DNA of 64,000 nucleotides, from assembly GCA_023251435.1 (NCBI GenBank), contig JAHEYU010000014.1, positions 33,525 through 97,524 on the forward strand, read 5' to 3'. Positions 57,245 to 64,000 of the stretch are shown piece after piece. A program made the translations under genes and the position numbers. The notes under the pieces were generated by a model, which saw only the letters and a list, made by a program, of their open reading frames with translations, had not been told where the DNA came from and did not search any database. Origin of the DNA: Bacteroidota bacterium. Its GTDB lineage: Bacteria; Bacteroidota; Bacteroidia; Bacteroidales; Prolixibacteraceae. The stretch's first letter is position 1; each line of letters starts with the position of its first letter.

Positions 57245-58427
57245 AAAGCTTCAGGAAATATTCGGAAACGACCCGTTGGGTTTATTGAATATTAAACCCT
57301 CTCATTCTCCGGCACAGAATCAAGATGGAAGACTTGTTGCTTCATTTCTGGCAATTAACGATTTCTTTGAAAAAAACAACCGCGAACCCGAACAGGGTGG
57401 AGGCATACAGGAACATCAATTGTATTCAAGGCTAAAGTCAATTCGGGAGAATCCGGTTAAAATCGAGATGCTTTTGAAATACGATACTTATGGCTTATTA
57501 AACTATCAGCAAAAAGAAATCAATTCATTGGATGACATTCTGAATGATGATATTTTGGGCTTGTTAAGTGATGATTCGGAAGGACTTTTTGATCTGAAAC
57601 ACATCACAAAACAAGATGATAGAGCCAGTGCCGATTTTGTGGCCAGACGTAAACCATGCAAAGACTTCGACAAATACGAATCACTTTTCAAAGATGTTCA
57701 GAAAGACCTTTCAGCCGGAAAAAGAAAGCTGATCGAATTTAAATTGGGTAATTTAAGGGAAGGTGCATTTTATGTCCACAACGGTATTTTATTCTTAATT
57801 GAAAAGATAGAGCTTACTCAAAAAGAACATTACAAAGAAGATGGCACCCGGGTTAGAGAAGACGGACGGACACGTTGTATTTTTGAAAATGGCACCGAAT
57901 CAAACATGCTAAAACGTTCAGTTGAAAAAATTCTTTATGCAAACGGTCAGGTAGTTTCAGAAAATGCAGACAAGGTAAACGAAAGCTTCCTTGAAAAATT
58001 TGGCAACATTACCGACGAAGATCAGGAAGCCGGATTTATCTACATTTTAAAATCAAAAAGCGAGAAGAAGGAAATCAGGGAAATTCATCATCTTTATAAA
58101 ATCGGTTACTCCAAAACAACAGTAGAAGACCGGATTAAAAATGCCTTTCAGGAACCAACCTATTTAATGGCAGACGTTCGAATTGTGATGGCATACAAAT
58201 GTTACAACATGAATCCTCAGAAATTGGAACAATTGCTTCATAACTTTTTCGGAAACTCCTGTTTAAATATCGACATCTTTGATAAAAACGGAAACCGTCA
58301 CACTCCAAGAGAATGGTTTATTGCTCCGCTTGATATTATTGAACAAGTCATTCAGTTCATCATTTCCGGAGAAATTGTGAAATACAAATACGATTCGGTG
58401 AATGAAGAAATTGATGTAAGATTATAA
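57231..58427 (+). CDS. GIY-YIG family nuclease (T5orf172/MUG113-like C-terminus)
   Basis: EAGFIYILKSKSEKKEIREIHHLYKIGYSKTTVEDRIKNAF...PQKLEQLLHNFFGNSCLNIDIFDKNGNRHTPREWFIAPLDIIEQVI; overlaps helicase ORF by 14 nt. Confidence 0.82.
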   Translation: MDKDKKLQEIFGNDPLGLLNIKPSHSPAQNQDGRLVASFLAINDFFEKNNREPEQGGGIQEHQLYSRLKSIRENPVKIEMLLKYDTYGLLNYQQKEINSLDDILNDDILGLLSDDSEGLFDLKHITKQDDRASADFVARRKPCKDFDKYESLFKDVQKDLSAGKRKLIEFKLGNLREGAFYVHNGILFLIEKIELTQKEHYKEDGTRVREDGRTRCIFENGTESNMLKRSVEKILYANGQVVSENADKVNESFLEKFGNITDEDQEAGFIYILKSKSEKKEIREIHHLYKIGYSKTTVEDRIKNAFQEPTYLMADVRIVMAYKCYNMNPQKLEQLLHNFFGNSCLNIDIFDKNGNRHTPREWFIAPLDIIEQVIQFIISGEIVKYKYDSVNEEIDVRL

Positions 58428-58455
58428 TCCAAACAGATTTATATCCAGGCTATTC

Positions 58456-59778
58456 CTAGCCCAACCTTATTCTCAGAATCCTTTTTGTTTCTAAAGTGAT
58501 TTTAAACCTATCGTCCAACCGTTTTCCGAAAATCCACACCAACTGATTGCCACTGGCCAGAATCCATGCATTTTCTTTCTCCGGAATGGAGTATTTCTCA
58601 TCGATAAAGAAATCGCTTAGTTTTTTTAGTCCGGCCATGCCAAGAGGCTGAAAATACTCTCCTTCCTGCCAATGCCTGATAATCAGCGGAAAAATGAGTT
58701 TATCCAGATCAAGATCAACCAAATTCGGGTTTGTTGAAAACCTGAAATTAGTCGTCCGATCCAGTTTTTCAAGCGAAAAATGAAGCGGAGTAGTCATTTT
58801 GGTGCAATCTTCTTCAATGTAAAAAATGCGCTCCTGTTTTGTCCTGAAGGGAGAAATCAGCAGATATTCACGGTCTTTTACCAGGCGGTAATCTTCGGAA
58901 AAGAATTTACGGCCCGATTCCTTGTTTAGTGAATCAATAATGTCGTCAATCTGTTCAGCCTGAAATCCAAATTCTCGGATCAGCTCAAACAAAATAGTTC
59001 GCAACGGATTCAGGTTTTGTAGTTTCTCAATGTGAATCATTACACCCTGTTCGTCTTCAGAATAAACCATTGCTTTAATTTCGCTCATCCGCTGCTGAAA
59101 TAGCTGCCCCGTTTCGTGCAGGTTTCCAATGGTTTTCAATGCATTTCTCCTGAAGGCAGGATTCACCTGTTCGAGCAAGGGTAATATTTCCCGACGAATC
59201 AGGTTGCGTTTGTATATGGTTTCAAGATTTGTTGAATCGGTTCTGTAAGCGATTGACATTCGCTGGCAATATTCAAGAATTTCAGCCCTGTTGGTAAACA
59301 ACATCGGGCGTATAATTTTTCCTGATTTGGGCTGGATACCGCTCAATCCCTTAATTCCGCTGCCTCTGGAAAGATTGATCAGGAAAGTTTCGATTACATC
59401 GTCCTGATGATGCGCTGTGGCCAGAGAATCGTAACCATGCCTTTCGAGCAACTCATCGAACCATTCGTAACGCAAATCGCGGGCGGCCATTTCAATCGAA
59501 ATACCTTCGAGTTTAGAATATTCTTCGGTACTGAATTTTTTGGAATGAAAAGCCAGATTGTGCTGATCGCAATAATCTGAAACAAAGTGCTCGTCTCCAT
59601 CCGATTCATTTCCGCGCAACCCAAAATTGCAATGGGCAACCGCCACCGAAAAACCCGCATTGGCAAACAAATGCAACATCAGCATCGAATCGGCGCCGCC
59701 ACTAACCGCCAGCAGCACAACCTGCGACGAGTGAAACAGCTTTTCGCTGTGAATATATTTCAGAAATTGCTCGACCAT
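58456..59778 (-). CDS. tilS: tRNA(Ile)-lysidine synthase
   Basis: VVLLAVSGGADSMLMLHLF (PP-loop); NFGLRGNESDGDE; ATAHHQDDVIETFLINLSRGSGIKGLSGI. Confidence 0.93.
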   Translation of the reverse strand: MVEQFLKYIHSEKLFHSSQVVLLAVSGGADSMLMLHLFANAGFSVAVAHCNFGLRGNESDGDEHFVSDYCDQHNLAFHSKKFSTEEYSKLEGISIEMAARDLRYEWFDELLERHGYDSLATAHHQDDVIETFLINLSRGSGIKGLSGIQPKSGKIIRPMLFTNRAEILEYCQRMSIAYRTDSTNLETIYKRNLIRREILPLLEQVNPAFRRNALKTIGNLHETGQLFQQRMSEIKAMVYSEDEQGVMIHIEKLQNLNPLRTILFELIREFGFQAEQIDDIIDSLNKESGRKFFSEDYRLVKDREYLLISPFRTKQERIFYIEEDCTKMTTPLHFSLEKLDRTTNFRFSTNPNLVDLDLDKLIFPLIIRHWQEGEYFQPLGMAGLKKLSDFFIDEKYSIPEKENAWILASGNQLVWIFGKRLDDRFKITLETKRILRIRLG

Positions 59779-59779
59779 T

Positions 59780-59822
59780 TCACAAAGTTCCAGGTTTCAA
59801 GTTTAAAGTTCAAGGTTTATCT
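59780..59822. repeat. Degenerate heptamer array
   Basis: AGTTCCA GGTTTCA AGTTTAA AGTTCAA GGTTTA. Confidence 0.6.
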
Positions 59823-59957
59823 GCTGTATATCAATAGCATCCGTTTTGAAAAGCATTGCAAGTAACCAATAAATCAAAATTTAACAGACAAGATTATTTT
59901 TCAACCAGTAGGCCAAACTCCCTTCCCTCATTGGGGAAGGGTTGGGGATGGGGCTTT

Positions 59958-61184
59958 TCACGTTTTCGCTACCAATTCAGCAATCCGCACAATTACCTCA
60001 ACTGCTTTTTGCATCGACTGTACGGGTACAAATTCGAATGGGCCATGAAAATTGTGCCCTCCGGCAAAAATATTGGGGCAGGGCAAACCTTTCCACGAAA
60101 GCTGCGCACCGTCGGTTCCGCCGCGAATGGCTTTTATTTTTGGGGTAACGCCAACGTCTATCATTGCCTGTTCGGCCAGATCGACAATGTATTTCACCGG
60201 CTCAACCTTTTGTTTCATGTTGTAATACTGATCGGCCATTTCAAGCGAAACAGTTCCTTGTCCGTAACGAAGATTGACCAATCCGCAAACTTCCGTCATC
60301 AGTTTTTTCTTCGCTTCGAATTTAGCAAGATCGTGATCGCGGATAATAAATTCCAGTTTGGTAAGCGAAACATCACCTTCAAACGAAGTGAGGTGAAAAA
60401 AGCCCTCAAAACCTGTAGTGTATTCTGGTCGTTGTTCCGGCGGAAGCATTTGTATGATTTGCATGGCCACCAGTGCCGAATTGATCATGGTATTTTTAGC
60501 ATAACCGGGGTGTACACTCCGGCCTTTCACCGAAATTTTCGCACTGGCTGCATTGAAATTTTCGTATTCGAGTTCTCCTATTTCCCCACCATCAAGCGTA
60601 TAGGCAAAGTCGGCACCAAATTTCTCAACATCGAAGTATTGGGTTCCATGCCCCACTTCTTCATCAGGCGTAAAGCAAATACGGATTTTGCCGTGTTTAA
60701 TTTCAGGATGATTGACTAAAAAATCCATTGCCGTTACAATTTCTGCAATTCCTGCTTTATCGTCGGCACCCAACAATGTTTCACCATCGGTAGTAATCAA
60801 GTCCTGACCAACATATTTCATCAATTCAGGAAAATCGCGTGGACTTAAAACAATGTTGTCTTCAGTATTCAGGACCAAATCCTGACCCTGATAATTTCTG
60901 ACCAACTGCGGATTTACGTTTTCCCCCGAAAAATCGGGACTGGTATCAACGTGCGAAACAAAACCGATTACCGGAACCTGATGATCAACATTGGATGGCA
61001 GCGTGGCTGTAACATATCCAAACTCGTCGCGTGTAACTTCGGTTAAACCAATTTCACACAATTCCTTGGCCAGCAAATCAGCAAATGCCAGTTGGCGATC
61101 GGTACTCGGGAATGTTTCACTATCCGGATCGGAGGTGGTGTAAATCTTCGAATATCTTAAAAATCTTTCTAAAACCTGTTCCAT
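59958..61184 (-). CDS. pepT: Peptidase T (tripeptidase, M20B)
   Basis: [92 protein letters not shown] start preferred over 61199. Confidence 0.93.
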   Translation of the reverse strand: MEQVLERFLRYSKIYTTSDPDSETFPSTDRQLAFADLLAKELCEIGLTEVTRDEFGYVTATLPSNVDHQVPVIGFVSHVDTSPDFSGENVNPQLVRNYQGQDLVLNTEDNIVLSPRDFPELMKYVGQDLITTDGETLLGADDKAGIAEIVTAMDFLVNHPEIKHGKIRICFTPDEEVGHGTQYFDVEKFGADFAYTLDGGEIGELEYENFNAASAKISVKGRSVHPGYAKNTMINSALVAMQIIQMLPPEQRPEYTTGFEGFFHLTSFEGDVSLTKLEFIIRDHDLAKFEAKKKLMTEVCGLVNLRYGQGTVSLEMADQYYNMKQKVEPVKYIVDLAEQAMIDVGVTPKIKAIRGGTDGAQLSWKGLPCPNIFAGGHNFHGPFEFVPVQSMQKAVEVIVRIAELVAKT

Positions 61185-61227
61185 AATTTTTCCATTCATT
61201 CATTCAAAATTCATCATTCAAAATTTC

Positions 61228-61917
61228 TTAAACGTCGTCGGAATTAAATTTAAAGCCCAGTCGTTTGCCTGTCTGAATCCGGGAATGATTGATTTCCATC
61301 TGCATCTGTTCAACGGTTGCGATCTTTACCTGGTCGTAAGGTGGAACCAGCAAATCAAAATCAATGGCATATTTTATAGCAGTTTCAATAATATCTTTCA
61401 GGTATTCCTTGGTTAATTCATCAATTCCGAAATCCTTCACAACTTCACTCGTTTGCCTTTTACCTTCAACAAAAAAATGGTTCTCACGGTTTACAAAAAT
61501 GCGTGCAATCAGGTATCCCAAATCCTGGAATCGGTTGTATTTAAAGGAGTCGGCCAAAAAATTATAAATACTAAACACCCCGCAATAGGAATTCAGCGGA
61601 TTGGCTTTGATGTAATCCAGTTTCCAGATCGGATGTTCGCGGTTAAAAACAAACACGTTGGTGTGCATGCTAAAAATCAGCAAATCGCCCCCAATTCTGA
61701 ATTCGGCTTCAAAAGGCCCTTTTTCCTGAAATTGCGGCAAAATGCTATCAGCAACTTTATCCGCCAAAACCGCACGATATTCTGCTTCCAATTCCCGCAA
61801 TACATCCTTAAGTAATGCAAACATCCTGATGGAGTTCTTATAAACTTCCTGTTTGAGGTTTGTTTTTATGACCAGACCATCCAATTGGCTGGCGCTATTG
61901 TTTTCAGCAGTATCCAT
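61228..61917 (-). CDS. Conserved hypothetical protein
   Basis: Uninterrupted 229-aa ORF with normal codon usage between pepT and proS; no domain recognised. Confidence 0.7.
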   Translation of the reverse strand: MDTAENNSASQLDGLVIKTNLKQEVYKNSIRMFALLKDVLRELEAEYRAVLADKVADSILPQFQEKGPFEAEFRIGGDLLIFSMHTNVFVFNREHPIWKLDYIKANPLNSYCGVFSIYNFLADSFKYNRFQDLGYLIARIFVNRENHFFVEGKRQTSEVVKDFGIDELTKEYLKDIIETAIKYAIDFDLLVPPYDQVKIATVEQMQMEINHSRIQTGKRLGFKFNSDDV

Positions 61918-62025
61918 AGTCGAAGTGTTAAATTTTTCATCCGAATATAATGTTTTTATTAAGGCCGGATGGAATTCGCTTCTGAATTATTCATCCATTT
62001 TTGAGTTTATTGAATACGCTCATTT

Positions 62026-62071
62026 ATAAAACAATAAAAGCAGCCAAATTTGGCTGCTTTTATTGTTTTAT
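62026..62071. terminator. Perfect palindromic bidirectional terminator
   Basis: 23-bp arms with no spacer: ATAAAACAATAAAAGCAGCCAAA|TTTGGCTGCTTTTATTGTTTTAT. Confidence 0.75.
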
Positions 62072-62083
62072 GATTTCGCCAGT

Positions 62084-63559
62084 TTAATAAGCCAAGGCAA
62101 AAATAACCCGGCCTTTCGATGGTTTTCCTGAATAGATACAAGTTCCATCTTCAGGAACCTGATCAAACGGGATGCAACGAATGGTGGCTTTGGTTTCATC
62201 CTTTATGGCCTGTTCAGTTTCAGGAGTTCCGTCCCAATGAGCCATAATAAACCCGCCTTTATTTTGGAGTACATCTTTAAACTCTTCATAAGTTTCAACC
62301 GGAGTAGTCATTGCGGTGCGGTAATCACGCGCTTTGTTAAAAATATTTTCCTGAATATCATTCAGTAATTGCTGAATATACAACTCAATATTATCTATTG
62401 GAACAACTTGTTTCTCCAGGGTATCGCGGCGGGCAACTTCTACCGTGCCGTTTTCGAGGTCGCGCGGTCCCATAGCAATGCGAACCGGAACGCCTTTCAA
62501 CTCGTATTCAGCAAATTTCCAGCCTGGTTTTTTGTTGTCGTTGTTGTCGTATTTAACCGAAACTCCCAATGCCCTTAATTTTGAAACAATGATATCCACT
62601 TTTTCAGAAATAGCGGCAAGTTGTTCCATCTGTTTGTATATTGGAACTATAACCACCTGAAATGGTGCAAGTTTCGGAGGTAATACCAATCCGTTATCGT
62701 CAGAATGAGCCATGATCAAAGCGCCCATCAGTCGGGTCGAAACTCCCCATGAGGAACCCCATACAAATTCTTCGTGACCTTCTTTGGTTGCGAACCGAAC
62801 ATCAAAAGCTTTGGCAAAATTTTGCCCAAGATAATGCGAAGTTCCTGACTGCAGTGCTTTTCCGTCCTGCATTAAAGCTTCGATCGTGTAAGTTTCGAGT
62901 GCACCGGCAAAGCGTTCGTTGGCCGATTTTGCTCCTTTAATAACCGGAAGCGCCATGAATTTTTCGGCAAAAGTCGCGTACACATTTACCATTTGTTCGG
63001 TTTCGGCCATCGCTTCCTGACTGGTTGCATGCGCGGTGTGACCTTCCTGCCATAAAAATTCTGTTGTGCGTAAAAACAGTCGTGTCCGCATTTCCCAGCG
63101 AACCACATTGGCCCACTGATTGACAAGAATAGGCAAATCGCGGTATGATTGAATCCAGTTTTTATAGGTGCTCCAAATAATGGTTTCTGAAGTTGGCCTA
63201 ACGATTAATTCTTCTTCCAGTTTCGCATTCGGATCAACGATAATTCCTTTCCCATCCGGATCATTCATCAAACGATAGTGGGTAACTACTGCACATTCTT
63301 TGGCAAAACCTTCCACATGGCTGGCTTCTTTGCTGAAAAACGATTTCGGTATAAACAATGGGAAATATGCGTTCGAATGACCAGTCTCTTTAAACATGCG
63401 GTCTAACTCTGCCTGCATTTTTTCCCAGATTGCATAACCATAAGGTTTAATTACCATGCAGCCTCTAACAGCCGAATTCTCGGCAAGATCAGCCTTAACA
63501 ACCAGATCGTTGTACCATTGTGAATAATTTTCGCTTCGGGGAGTCAATTCTTTTGCCAT
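62084..63559 (-). CDS. proS: Prolyl-tRNA synthetase (short, archaeal/eukaryal-type)
   Basis: [85 protein letters not shown]; ends ALAY. Confidence 0.94.
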   Translation of the reverse strand: MAKELTPRSENYSQWYNDLVVKADLAENSAVRGCMVIKPYGYAIWEKMQAELDRMFKETGHSNAYFPLFIPKSFFSKEASHVEGFAKECAVVTHYRLMNDPDGKGIIVDPNAKLEEELIVRPTSETIIWSTYKNWIQSYRDLPILVNQWANVVRWEMRTRLFLRTTEFLWQEGHTAHATSQEAMAETEQMVNVYATFAEKFMALPVIKGAKSANERFAGALETYTIEALMQDGKALQSGTSHYLGQNFAKAFDVRFATKEGHEEFVWGSSWGVSTRLMGALIMAHSDDNGLVLPPKLAPFQVVIVPIYKQMEQLAAISEKVDIIVSKLRALGVSVKYDNNDNKKPGWKFAEYELKGVPVRIAMGPRDLENGTVEVARRDTLEKQVVPIDNIELYIQQLLNDIQENIFNKARDYRTAMTTPVETYEEFKDVLQNKGGFIMAHWDGTPETEQAIKDETKATIRCIPFDQVPEDGTCIYSGKPSKGRVIFALAY

Positions 63560-63654
63560 TTCTTTACTTTTGGTATGGTATTTGAGTTTTTCGTACTAGT
63601 TTTATAGGCTACAAAGAAAGTAAATTTATCAATCATTATAAAGGAGGGTGTGCT

Positions 63655-64000
63655 ATGAAAACCAAACTTCCATTCATCGCAGTTGTTGCAATATTAGTCA
63701 GTGCATGTACCACGGGAACATACATGGCTAAAACATACGATGATGATATCTATTTCTCTCCCGCAGATGTACCACCCGTTACATTAAATCAGGATAATTC
63801 ACAAACAGGTAAAAGGGTTGAAGGTAATGAAAGAATAGTGATGAGCCAGGCGGGAAAAAATACCGATGGTTCCTTGACCCAGAACAACTACATTTATCAG
63901 CCTGACGAACAGACGCAAAACTCAGACTATCAGGCTTATGACATGGATCAGCAAGAGCTGGTGGGTTCTGATACAACAGTTTATTACAATGACGACGATG
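63655..64000 (+). CDS. Lipoprotein, truncated by window end
   Basis: ATG at 63655 after AAGGAGGG; MKTKLPFIAVVAILVSACTTGTYMAKTYDDDIYFSPADVPP..., open to 64000; missing from ORF track because no stop in window. Confidence 0.75.
   Translation, partial: MKTKLPFIAVVAILVSACTTGTYMAKTYDDDIYFSPADVPPVTLNQDNSQTGKRVEGNERIVMSQAGKNTDGSLTQNNYIYQPDEQTQNSDYQAYDMDQQELVGSDTTVYYNDDD

Noticed and set aside
51536-58427. Classical type I R-M, BREX or DISARM
   Set aside because: No HsdS, no PglZ/BrxC/BrxL, no DrmA/B/C recognised; the MTase is MmeI-like and the nuclease is GIY-YIG.
59856-60719. 287-aa + strand ORF
   Set aside because: Antisense to pepT, whose motifs are unambiguous; composition is that of a mirror frame.

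Overview
Window from a Bacteroidota-type chromosome (TAnnTTTG -7 boxes, TonB/M56 and T9SS-like domains). All calls come from reading the sequence and ORF translations; no database search was run. Order of contents: (1) the 3' end of a ribokinase-like gene plus an ADP-ribosylglycohydrolase / nucleoside hydrolase / sugar transporter operon (1-3.75 kb). (2) A long accessory cluster (5.3-25.3 kb) of six PQQ-like beta-propeller proteins, an NHL-like protein, Tat-type and NapG/NapH-like Fe-S proteins, a NuoE-ferredoxin-NuoF fusion and a 2Fe-2S/GltD-like flavoprotein, interrupted by an ORF6N gene and a four-helix-bundle (S23/Avd-like) gene. (3) A BlaI/M56 regulatory pair with palindromic operators. 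(4) A LytS/LytTR two-component system and a RES-Xre toxin-antitoxin module lying between three copies of the rnpB terminator, the outermost also carrying an rnpB 3'-tail remnant; rnpB itself is on the minus strand. (5) A near-complete protoporphyrin pathway (hemACDBL, hemE, hemN, hemG, hemF). (6) A four-gene defence-like locus: MmeI-like DNA methyltransferase, RhuM, SF2 helicase, GIY-YIG/T5orf172 nuclease. (7) tilS, pepT, proS. Many intergenic spacers contain degenerate arrays with a 7-nt period and stem-loop repeat families with conserved cores and variable stems. Best candidates for undescribed biology: the split methyltransferase/helicase/GIY-YIG locus, the beta-propeller/Fe-S/flavin redox cluster, the rnpB-tail duplications, and the heptamer arrays.
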